This document shows positions 33,745 to 43,683 of a stretch of 64,000 nucleotides of DNA, in pieces. The notes beneath the pieces are model-generated. The model did no database searches, was not told where the DNA came from, and saw nothing but the letters and a program-made list of their open reading frames with translations. This DNA is from Rostrohypoxylon terebratum (lineage: Eukaryota > Ascomycota > Sordariomycetes > Xylariales > Hypoxylaceae), in the NCBI GenBank assembly GCA_022497145.1, contig MU385893.1, positions 205,598 to 269,597 on the forward strand. Reading direction: 5' to 3'. How positions within the stretch are numbered: the stretch's first letter is position 1; each line of letters opens with the position of its first letter. Made by a program: the position numbers and the translations under genes.

Positions 33745-36617
33745 ATGATGCCGCTCGTGCGAATGGTGTACGATACCTGCGGGCTCCTTTCGTTGGGGCT
33801 CGTGCTACTGGGAAGTCTTCCGACTACCGAAGCAGGCGTTGTCAGGAATTTCCTCAACAAATATCCTACAGCGCAGGCAGGTCGCGAACGTGTTGGCCTC
33901 AGCGCAGGCTGGCGTTTCTCTCGCTTTGAGTCCAATCCCGACTCCCTATCGTACGACGTCTTGAAGGAGTGGATTCTCCCTACCGGCAACGATTTTATCA
34001 TCAATGGCGTCAAATACGATCGCCCGGCTGGAGTTGCTCCAGGTAGCAACGTTTCATACGTCCAAGCATCTTTCGACGATAGCCACTGGGAGGCTGTGAA
34101 TGTTCCACACGATTGGGCTATTAAGGGGCCGTTTCATGCGCCTAACATCCCTAACAGCATGGGCGCCCTTCCTATCAATGGTGTGGGATGGTACCGCCGG
34201 AATTTGACTATCGAATCAAGCGATAACGACAAATCCATATTCTTAGACATTGACGGGGCTATGTCTAACTCTGCTATTTGGATCAACGGTCAAATCGTGG
34301 GTGGATGGCCGTATGGCTACAATTCCTTCCGTCTAGATCTTACTCCATATGTCAAGACTGGAGAAAACTTACTTGCTATTCGAATCGATAACCCGCTTAA
34401 CTTCTCACGTTGGTATCCTGGCGCTGGCTTGTACCGAAATGTTTGGCTAGTCAAGGTCGACCAGACTCATTTTAGTCAGCATGGAACTTACGTAACGACA
34501 CCGGTGGTATCTGCTGAGTCAGCCGACGTGGCGTTGACTGTCGAGATCGAGAACAAGAGAGACTCCAGTCGCGAGGTGGAGGTAAAGACCGATGTGTACA
34601 TTTACGATACCAAGACTGGACGAGCTGGAGCAGACGTAATTGCTTCTTTCCCACAGGCGACTGTAACCGTAGCCGCTGCAAGCAAACAAGCTGTCAATGC
34701 TTCGGTTACGATAGCGAACCCACAGCTTTGGGGACCCAAGCCAGATCAAGTCCCAAATCTGTACGTTGCTGTCACTACTCTTCGTGCGGACGGTGCTGTT
34801 ATCGATACTTATGAAACCCGCTTTGGTGTCCGTAACATCACATATGATGGTAACACAGGCATTTCTGTCAATGGAAAGCAGGTTTATATCCAAGGTACCA
34901 ACAACCATCATGACCAAGGCTCCATCGGGGCTGCCTTCCATCTGAGAGCTGCTGAGAGGCAGTTGGAGCTGCTGCAAGAAATGGGCTGCAACGCACTTCG
35001 GATGTCTCACAACCCACCCGCCCCTGAGCTACTCGATCTTGCAGATGAGTTTGGCTTCCTGGTTTTGGATGAGATATTCGACGTTTGGAAGCAGCAGAAG
35101 ATCTCGGACGACTACCACGTTTATTTCAACGAGTGGCACGAGCAGGATCTCCGTACTTTCATCCGAAGGGACCGCAATCGTAAGCATACCTTATCACGAT
35201 ATAATTCAGAATTTATTAACGATATTCAATTATAGATCCGTCCATCATGGCTTTCAGCATCGGTAATGAGATTGTCGAGCAAACAACAGCTTCTGGCGGC
35301 GCAACTGCCCGGGAACTCGTTAGTATCGTAAGGGAAGAGGATCCAATAAGGCACATTAGTGCTGGCATCAACAACGCTCAGGCAGGAAGTGAATTCGCCA
35401 CTGCTCTCGACATACCCGGCTTGAACTACCAGGGAGAGGGCCGCGGTACCTCGTTCAGCTCCGCGTACCCACCGTACCACGCAGCTTATCCGGACAAGGT
35501 ACTTTGGAGTACCGAGAGCTCTTCCGGGGTCAGTTCTCGGGGAACATACCTCTTCCCTGTGACGAGCGCCAACAGCACCACTGTTGAAGATGGAGTGGGT
35601 GAGGATTCAACAACGCTGTTCGTGAGCGCCTACGAACTCTACGCCGTCTCCTGGGGTTCGTCCCCCGACAAGGTTTTCGGAATGCAGGACAAGTACTCCT
35701 ATGCCGCAGGCGAGTTCGTCTGGACTGGCTGGGATTACCTTGGCGAACCTACACCATTCGACACTCAAGCCCGCAGCTCCTACTTTGGAATTATTGATCT
35801 TGCGGGTTTCAAGAAGGACCGTTTCTACCTATACCAAGCTCGCTGGAGCCCTGATACGGTATTTGCAATGTTGCCCCTCATCGAAATTTATTTAATTGCT
35901 AACTAATTGGCAGTATGTGAACTCGTCTCGCTATCCTTTCCTGTCAGGCCCAATCTCATGGCGAAACTTGACAACCTCTCTAAAGCGATGTATCTGTCTT
36001 TGATGAATGCTTGCTGACGTATTGCTAGTCCTACGGCGCATATTCTGCCTCACTGGACCTGGCCCGACCGTGTGGGTGAAGTCACTCCAGTCCATGTGTT
36101 CTCTTCTGCCGACGAGGCCGAGTTGTTCGTCAACGGAAAATCTGCTGGCAAACTGCAAAGAGAGCCTTCTAACTACCGCTTCCGCTGGGACAACGTGACC
36201 TACTCGCCAGGCGAGCTCCACGTTGTCACATATAAGAACGGCAATCCATGGGCAGAAGAAACTGTGAAGACGGCTGGTGATGCCGCGAAGCTGACCCTGA
36301 CGGCAGATCGTACCGTCATCCAAAGCGACGGCCGCGACCTTTCCTTCATCACCGTCACTGTCGTCGACAAATCTGGGACCACCGCGCCCGAAGCGACCAA
36401 TGCTATCACTTTCTCTATCTCGGGCCCCGCTGAGATCGTATCAACCGATAATGGCAACCCGGCCGACTTCACCGCATTCCCGAGCTTGACACGCAACGCC
36501 TTCGGCGGCCTCGCACTTGCTGTCGTCCGTTCAAAGCCGGGTGCTTCAGGTAAGATCACAGTTCGCGCTCAAGCCGAGGGGCTTAAAGGCGCGGAGATCG
36601 TTCTTAAAGCACAGTAG
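33745..36617 (+). CDS. Secreted glycoside hydrolase family 2 (beta-galactosidase-like)
   Basis: Exons 33745-35179, 35236-35858 and a last exon 36029-36617 are clear. Intron 35180-35235 is canonical, and the intron starting at 35859 ends TTGGCAG at 35913. Joining to 36029 in frame needs a micro-exon starting at 35914 whose donor I cannot fix. An N-terminal hydrophobic signal (LLSLGLVLLGSLPTTEA) is followed by the GH2 sugar-binding domain (VPHDWAIKGPF, GVGWYRRNL, WPYGYNSFR, WYPGAGLYRNVWL), an Ig-like domain and a TIM barrel. Barrel residues include NNHHDQG, NALRMSHNPP, acid/base Glu490 in SIGNE and probable nucleophile Glu572 in WSTESS. The C-terminal Ig-like/DUF4982-type regions include HILPHWTWPDRVGEVTPVHV. 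Total is about 900 aa, usual for fungal GH2. It is expected to release beta-linked galactose or a similar sugar from plant polymers. Confidence 0.88.
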
Positions 36618-37738
36618 GACGAAGGAGAAATATGACTGATTATGTATCTAATGCCGTACCTATAAGATATCTTGTCATGTAATTACCCAGCAATCAAAAG
36701 TAAACATCTTGGCTACTTACCATTCATCTTGGTCATATCAACTTATTCTGCATGAATATCGTTTTCCTACTTCGATAGGTAGCTTGTCTAACCTTTCTAA
36801 CCCACTTACCTAATCTTTTAGTAAGTCGACGCCTCCTTTTCGCCTTACTAAGAAGTCTGTTTACTAAGCTAAACCATATTACCTAATTCAGGGGTAGGCA
36901 GATGACTAAGTTCCGTACATCTGGAATCCTGTCACACAAGTTATGATGGACTCTCTTAGTAATCTTAGTAATTGGTTTCATTCTAATTTACAGAGTCAAC
37001 CCTTTAGCAATTGCAGGGCATTCAGCGCCTAATTCTGCTCAAGTTCTAGTGAATTATAGCGGCCATATTGGCACTTAAATGCGGTGCTTTGTTTGTTCAA
37101 AGATACATCACGAAACTTCATCGCTGGAATTATGAATGTCAGATCTAACGAAGTACTTATACGCATGGTTACTCACTTACTCCCACTTACCTAGCTAATC
37201 ATCGTATGAAAGTACTTGCGGTCTTCCAAAGTTACCACGCGTGCATTTGGGGCTCAGGTTTTTGTCAAGTTCACTATGAATTCCAGCATGGATGTGAGAA
37301 TAGAGTGCTATCTCGCACCAAATACAGTGGCCTGTAGCGCTAGATCTTCTATAACTTAGGTACCCGATAGGGTCTCATGACCCCCTAGCAAAATGAGGCG
37401 TCCCCCCTTTCAACTTTTACAACCAATCAGATTCGCGAGCTATGCTTAGTCAAAATGAGGATGCAAGAACTGACTTTGAGGCTACGGCTCGTGCCGCGGA
37501 AATGTAATAAATAACCTTATAATACATGATCAGGGCTTATCTAGGGATGGGGTTCTGTTTGCTCTTCAGCTAGTTTTGAATTATACCCATATACTGGTGT
37601 TACCGGGGGTGCTGTCGAGAGTGATTGTAAGCGGCGTGAGGCAGGCTCCGCAAGTACATGGTGCGTATCAGGACAAACTAAAACAGGGTACGTTATCCCG
37701 TTCGACGACCGATCATCTGACAAAATGGACGAAGAAGC
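36618..37738. other. Intergenic, AT-rich, convergent 3' ends
   Basis: Lies between the 3' ends of the GH2 and kinase-like genes. Repeated short TTACCTA/TTAGTAA words; no coding signal. Confidence 0.5.
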
Positions 37739-38539
37739 TCAACATGGGCCGTTTTCAACGACCTGTCCCCCTCTCCCAGACGTATCGCGTAACTGGTCCA
37801 GCAAGTCGTGAGCCTCGGCTTCCAGCTCCTCATCGCTGGCCGGCCGCGAGGCATTATCAAAATCGATGAGGGTTGCCCTCCCGTCATGAATAAGAAAATT
37901 ATGCTTGTTGATGTCCCCGTGCTTGATCCCTAACTTGTGTAATTTTGACAAGACCGAGTGGCACAGGGTGTAGTCTTCCGGCGTGGCGTGGCGGCAATCG
38001 GCGATACGGTCCATGAGGAACCCAATAACCCTCCCTTCCTCAATCAAGTGGCCAAGGAAAGTAGGGCCGATCTGTTGGCCCTCTATCCATTCATAAGCCA
38101 TCGTCTCCCTTTCCAGCTGAGCCACCTCCCACTCAAACCGCGCGAATTTGGCGATAATCGTAGAACTGAAGCCAGGACAGGTAACCTCATAGACGTTAGA
38201 GCGCAGTTTTCGTTTCTCGTGAAGCTCTAGGTGGTCGACTCGAGTGGAGTGCCAGGTCTTTGTGATCCCTTGGAGACACGTTTCGGAGACCGCAGAAAAG
38301 TGAGCGTCTCCGGTCTTGGGATCTCGGGAGATGCAGCCCGTTGTCCAGTCGCCAGCTGGAAGAGGTGGCAGCAAGGGAATCAGAGAAGGCCCGAAGCACA
38401 TATCATCGACGCCAAATACACCAGGATCGATAGTAATATACTTGACGAATTTATTGTCGACAAGGACGCGGAACTCACTTTCGGCTTCTGGATCAACACT
38501 TGCCTGAAGCACCAAAATGTTGGGAGCATGGTCCGTCAT
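37739..38539 (-). CDS. Fungal protein-kinase-like (APH/RIO-type) protein
   Basis: Single exon, 266 aa. The second half carries an atypical kinase core: the IAKFARFEWEVAQLERE region supplies a possible lysine and helix-C Glu, MAYEWIEGQQIGPTFLGHL a hinge, HGDINKHNFLI the catalytic loop (HxDxxxxN) and LIDFDNA a DFG-like motif (DFD). These residues support phosphotransfer or at least nucleotide binding. The N-terminal ~90 residues are unlike known kinases. Proteins of this kind are expanded in filamentous fungi and often sit in accessory regions; substrates are unknown. No glycine-rich loop is obvious, so activity is uncertain. It is followed on the same strand, 220 bp upstream of its start, by the Cys-rich mini-gene B. 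Confidence 0.82.
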   Translation of the reverse strand: MTDHAPNILVLQASVDPEAESEFRVLVDNKFVKYITIDPGVFGVDDMCFGPSLIPLLPPLPAGDWTTGCISRDPKTGDAHFSAVSETCLQGITKTWHSTRVDHLELHEKRKLRSNVYEVTCPGFSSTIIAKFARFEWEVAQLERETMAYEWIEGQQIGPTFLGHLIEEGRVIGFLMDRIADCRHATPEDYTLCHSVLSKLHKLGIKHGDINKHNFLIHDGRATLIDFDNASRPASDEELEAEAHDLLDQLRDTSGRGGQVVENGPC

Positions 38540-38758
38540 TGTGGGGGAGGAAAAGTAAATTAAATGACTTGAGTTTAACTTATAACCATCGCATAAGTGC
38601 TAACTAACTTATTCAAACATGTAGTTCGATAGTTATATAAGGTTTGTAAGGGATAAGTAATGTTGTATTTCTTAAGATTTAAAGAATACCTAACGCTACC
38701 CCAGAGAATCCCCTCTTAATCCCTTGATTATGTAACCAGACCCCACAGGTTTAGTGCT

Positions 38759-39004
38759 TCAATTGTCGATTCTGCATTGATAACATCTATGATGGTTCTC
38801 ACAGTAGACACACGAAGGAGTGATATCCAATGTCATCGGCCCGAACCCGCATTCGCACTAGAAGGAGTTATGAGCTGAATTATTTTCTCTTCAATTGTAA
38901 CTTACGCAATACCAGTAAGACTGAGCGCCCCGCGGCGGCCCGTAAGTTGCCGTTGTTTTAGCGCTTGTGACGTGTGCTGGTAGGTTTTCGGGGCCGGACA
39001 TCAT
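38759..39004 (-). CDS. Cys-rich zinc-ribbon-like mini-protein B (65 aa, two exons)
   Basis: Exon 1 39004-38906 (33 codons) and exon 2 38857-38759 (32 codons plus stop). The 48-nt intron has donor GTAAGT and acceptor TTCTAG. Exon 1 encodes a Pro/Ala/Thr-rich leader ending RGAQSYWYC; exon 2 begins CECGFGPMTLDI and continues PSCVYCENHHRCYQC. The core is W-x-C-C-x-C-x12-C-x2-C-x5-C-x2-C. Trp, every Cys pair and the phase-0 intron between two adjacent TGC codons match mini-gene A at 30714-31023, so the two belong to one family. No signal peptide, so the protein is probably intracellular and zinc-binding. Tandem ATGs (39004 and 39001) make the first residue uncertain by one. Each exon is too short for ordinary ORF calling. 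Confidence 0.75.
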
Positions 39005-39975
39005 AAAAAACTATAGCTTCAGGCCGTCAAAACCTATCTCCAAGATTCCAGATATATCAAGCTTATTGAACTCGATATAATCAGATAAAATAACTGCATA
39101 CTTGAATTCTATAAGTTGGTATGCGGTATTTATGCCAACATAACGTGCGAGAATTGTATGGTTGATATCAGGTAGCAAGGCGTCGGGTAATCAGTCGAGG
39201 CACACTATAAACACCCAAGAAGTACTTGCATATGCTGTGAAACAAGACCGATGGATTTCCATTGGCTATGCCTAGGTAAGTAGTAAGGGTACCTAGGTCC
39301 TAGGTATCCTGGATTCCTGGTACCCAGACTGATACCTTAAGATTACCATCAAGCACGACAAACCCGTTCAACATAAAAATGACCACTATACTATATCAGG
39401 ACAAGTAAAGCTTCCTAGCGATGATATTCATCGATAAACATGGAGGTATCGGGGTTATAGGGTTCATCATCATCTGACAGCGACTTTCTCATATTCCGTT
39501 CGTTTTGAGATCTAAGTGCTCGGCTTGCTCTGTTGTCCTCCCTCGCCTTGCCTCGTTGAATCCATACGCCAACGCTTTCGACGCACACCCCGAAAGCAGG
39601 TTTCAATAAAGATCTTATGGTGATATAGATATTTGATTTGCTGGTAGTGGTGATAGCGTACGATATGAAAAAGGGGTGCGAGTGAAGAAAGGGATAATTT
39701 CTATATTAGTGCACCCAAGGGAGACTTCGACTTCCGAGTTTACAAGGCTGTGCAGTCTGCGATTTCGAGGGAAAATACTAAAATTGAACATGTTATTTTT
39801 AGAAGTAATCAAGATATATGTGTAGAGAGTTGTTGAGAAGGACATGTCCCTTAAAAAGTCGAAACATAAAAGGCCTTAGCTATGTGCTCAACTGGGCCAT
39901 GACAAAACCCAAATAAGTCAAACACATCCTTTTGAGTACATCTTCACTTACATCTTACATACTGCCACCGCCAAG
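39005..39975. other. Intergenic; possible coding fragment at 39415-39700 (-)
   Basis: Minus-strand frame ending at 39415 reads a hydrophilic, protein-like tail (AREDNRASRALRSQNE, then MRKSLSDDDEPYNPDTSMF) but has no clear ATG or splice acceptor upstream. It could be the last exon of a small gene or a relic. A cctaggtcctagg copy is at 39292-39304. Confidence 0.35.
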
Positions 39976-40453
39976 ATGCAACCAATCCACTGGAGCGTTG
40001 TTGCCCTTTTCTCAGCCAACTGTGCTGTCGGCCTTCGCAGTACGTCATACAGAGACCCAACTTGAAGTCAGCTGTGACAGACTACTAACCCGGTAGATAG
40101 TACCCTCAGCACCTCAGGTGACTGAGATGGCAACTGTTCCGCCGATTCAACCTACTTCTGCTACCGTCATACAGCAGAGAGATTGCTTTACCCTCGATCC
40201 CGAGATCTTTGGCGATACGGCCGATTGCGTGACTTTGCCAGGTCAGGCGATTGGACATATCCCAATACCGACACAAGACATCAAGCTCGCGAGAGATGCG
40301 GCTGTCGCCACAAGCACAGTTCAATCCCTTCCGCAGTGCACCTCGATACGGCTAAGCCGAGACAATCCACGGGATGAGATTACCTTTACATGCTCCGGGT
40401 GCGACGGTTTCCCTACTGATGAGATCATTGACTTTGTCTTGGCGGATCTTTGA
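39976..40453 (+). CDS. Small secreted protein (effector-like), 138 aa
   Basis: Exons 39976-40039 and 40101-40453; the 61-nt intron has donor GTACGT, branch ACTAAC and acceptor GATAG. The phase-1 join gives ..AVGLRIPSAPQVTEM. Residues 1-20 form a signal peptide (WSVVALFSANCAVG). The mature protein has five Cys (QRDCF, TADCV, PQCTS, TFTCSGC) and no recognised domain. It is acidic at the C-terminus (TDEIIDFVLADL). An alternative acceptor at 40096 would hit a stop immediately, supporting the chosen one. The length, secretion signal and lack of homology I can name fit a small secreted or candidate effector protein. It sits downstream of an accessory-looking pair of genes and upstream of the housekeeping glr1. 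Confidence 0.65.
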
Positions 40454-41167
40454 GCGCCTTTTGGTGCTTTTGGTGGTGCGAGTGTTCAATTGATGCGAGA
40501 TGCGAGGATGCGAGGATGCGGTTCGTCTTCAATAAGGGTGAAAATGAGAGAATGAGGGATAATAAGGAATAAGTCCTGGAGGGGATTAGTGGATAGGGAA
40601 TTATTTATACGTGATCTAGATCGAAACTTATTCTGTTAGCGTCCCCGAAGATTTGTCAAAGACCCCTGTTGCGGGGAGGTCGGACACGGGAAATTCAAAT
40701 TTTAGGGTAGCAACTGAAGGCCGATGAGAACCTTGGAAACCGCGTATACCGGGAGTTGCTTAGTGATCACCTCGGGCTTTGACGGGTTAGTCGCCGTTAC
40801 TAGCAGCTTCTTAGCTTCTTGATCCATGTGGTTTAAAACGTTCCTCCTGTGCTCCAGTACATGGATGCAGATGATAATCGCGTGCCTACCAAAGCTGCCA
40901 AAGTTTCTCTTCACTTCCTTCGTTCTCGCCTTAGTAATCGCTCTGCATTCCGCATCTGTAATCGCTATTTGTAAGCTGCACTATTCCTAAACTGACGCAT
41001 AACGTTAGGTGCATTATCTGATCCCGGTCACTCGTAGAATTGGAGAATTGGAATTATTTTATTTTTATTCCGCGAAATCTTCCATATAAGAAAGACGTCA
41101 TCACCCTCCACCCCACCAACGATTCCTCCCATTCTTTTACTCTCTCTTTGAGAAACCATACAAGTCA
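40454..41167. other. Intergenic: glr1 promoter
   Basis: Short GATGCGAG tandem at 40492-40520. No supportable gene. Confidence 0.5.
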
Positions 41168-42824
41168 ATGCGAGCATTTGGGCTATTTAGTCGGATATCG
41201 GCTGCCTCTACTACTTCTTCTGTGACCTCGAATTATTCTTTCGCTTCTAAGAGAGCGACCTACCGAGTATTTTCCCTCTCTAGACACTTCTCCGTTACCC
41301 CTCGCATCATGGCTCCTATTTCGAAGGAAATCGATCTACTCGTCATCGGCGGCGGCAGTGGAGGTCTTGGAGCTGCGCGCATGGCCAGTTCTAAGTTTGG
41401 TGCGAAAGCAATGGTTGTTGAGGGTTCACGACTTGGTGGAACGTGTGTCAATGTCGGGTATGACTTTTGTTCTATTATTACCTTCCTGTTCCTGTCCCTG
41501 TCCCTGTCATACAAACACAGTAGATAGCAAACAGAGCTAACATCAAATCCCCCCTCGTAGATGTGTACCGAAGAAAGTCACGTTCAACGCCGCCGCTATC
41601 GCCGAAGCCATCCACGACTCTAAAGCCTACGGATTCTCGGTTCAAGAGACGAAGCCGTTCGACTTCACCACCTTCAAGCACAAACGAGACGCCTATATAA
41701 AACGACTAAACGGGATCTACGAGCGCAACCTTGCCAACGACAAGGTCGAGTACGTACACGGGTGGGCGCGGCTCTTGAACAGGAACGAGGTCGAGATCAC
41801 GCTTGACGATGGCACCAAGAGCGTTGTGCGCGCAAACAAGATCTTGATCGCTGTCGGCGGCCAGCCTACCAAGCCTCCCTCCAACATCCCTGGTTCTGAG
41901 CTCGGTATCAACAGCGATGGTTTCTTCGATATCGAAACACTACCTAAGAAAGTTGCGCTTGTGGGTGCGGGGTACATCGCCGTCGAATTCGCTGGCATGT
42001 TCAACGCCCTCGGTACCGAGACGCACCTGTTCATCCGACACAAGACCTTCCTACGGGCCTTCGACCCCATGATCCAGGAGGGTGTCACCGCCGAATACGA
42101 GCGTCTAGGCGTGCACGTGCACAAGGAGTCCGTCCAAACAAAAGTTGAGAAGGACACCAGCACCGGAAAGCTTTCCATCGACTACAAGGACAGCAATGGC
42201 GAGGGTAAGCTCGAGGGTGTAGACCACTTGATCTGGGCCATTGGTCGCACACCTATGACCAAGAACATCGGATTGGAGGAAGCTGGCGTAAAGCTAGACT
42301 CGAAGGGCTACGTCGTCACGGATGAGTACCAGAACTCGTCCGTGGACAACATTTACGCACTCGGCGACGTGTCTGGGCGCGTAGAGCTTACGCCTGTAGC
42401 GATCGCAGCCGGTCGCCGACTAGCAGAGCGATTATACGGCGGTCCCCAATTCAGCACAACGCGCATCGACTACACGAACGTCCCGTCCGTCGTATTTGCG
42501 CATCCGGAAGTTGGCAGCATCGGCTTAACAGAGCCGCAAGCGGAAGCGCAGTACGGCAAGGAGAACCTTACGATATACAAGACGAGCTTCACTGCCATGT
42601 ACTACGCGATGATGGATCCGGAAGACAAGGCCCCTACCAAGTACAAGGTGATCTGCGCCGGTCCCGAGCAGAAGGTCGTCGGCCTGCACATCGTGGGCCA
42701 AGGGTCCGGCGAGATGCTGCAAGGCTTCGGCGTGGCGATCAAGATGGGTGCCACCAAGAAGGACCTCGACTCGTGTATCGCGATCCACCCCACGAGCGCC
42801 GAGGAGTTGGTCACACTAAAGTGA
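41168..42824 (+). CDS. glr1: Glutathione reductase
   Basis: Exons 41168-41457 and 41561-42824 (517 aa). The 103-nt intron (GTATGA..CTCGTAG) splits the redox disulfide motif, and splicing restores GGTCVNVGCVPKKV, the signature of NADPH:GSSG reductases. FAD motif LLVIGGGSGGLGAARMA, NADPH-binding VALVGAGYIAVEFAG with the downstream Arg pair (FIRHKTFLRAF), the FAD-binding YALGDVSG, and the dimer-interface HPTSAEELVTLK with catalytic His-Glu are all present. The first 47 residues are Ser/Arg-rich with few acids, resembling a mitochondrial presequence. An in-frame Met48 (41309-41311, MAPISKEID) would give a cytosolic form; yeast Glr1 uses the same two-start strategy. Role: maintains reduced glutathione against oxidative stress. 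Confidence 0.96.
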
Positions 42825-43683
42825 TCAGATACTTTTTATAATATATTGAAACCGTAAAGAAGAAAAACCAAGGAAAATAAGGAAAAGGCAAGCATCTGAT
42901 ACCATTTTAAGTAGATCGCATGTCGATAGAATTTGATAGAATATCTATCCCTATCCATGGGATTGATACGTTTCAATACCATCGAAAGTTTTGAAATCAT
43001 AATATTGGGTTAGCTGGTCCTTACATCTATCATATAAATATCATATTCAAACCTGACTCGTAAAATAAATGCAAATTTCAATAAATCATGTTCTGAATAT
43101 ATAATATATGCCTATCTAGATCATTTATACCTATCCTTTCTAATCTAATTTTTGATACCTCTCCACCATCTCAAGATCATTAAAATACGTCACAAAAACA
43201 AGCCAAGCCAAGCCGAGTTCAGCAAGAGCAATTAGATTTTGTTTGGTATTCAGACATTATAATTGACACATTGATTCGGTTCACACATTATTGAACAAAC
43301 GCCGATTCCATGCGTTGCTCAAAAGACTTTTCCGATGTAGAAACGACTAGAAAAACCTCAGGCAAATGACTGGACTCCACGCCCCCATCCCACCAGAAAC
43401 CGACTCCTCCTTCGCCTCCACCTTTCTATAGTATTCGGGGATAATGCCATCTATGCAACGTGTTTAGGTTATTTAGGTTAGTAGCACTGCTCTTTCTGAG
43501 CGGAACCAGCGCGAAGTTCGGAGTCTCCTTCCAGCCTCTTCGTTGTGATAAGTTTTATGCATGACGAAATGCTAGTCCGCGCCGAAACTTGTATATTGGG
43601 CTGTTGGTCCGTGGACTGAAGTCGTTGCTCTATACGGATATAACGTAATATATACGTTAACGGAGGGATGGGGCCGACTTTGC
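42825..43683. other. Convergent AT-rich intergenic region
   Basis: 3' flanks of glr1 and sog2. Very AT-rich (ataatatatg-type words); no coding signal. Confidence 0.5.
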
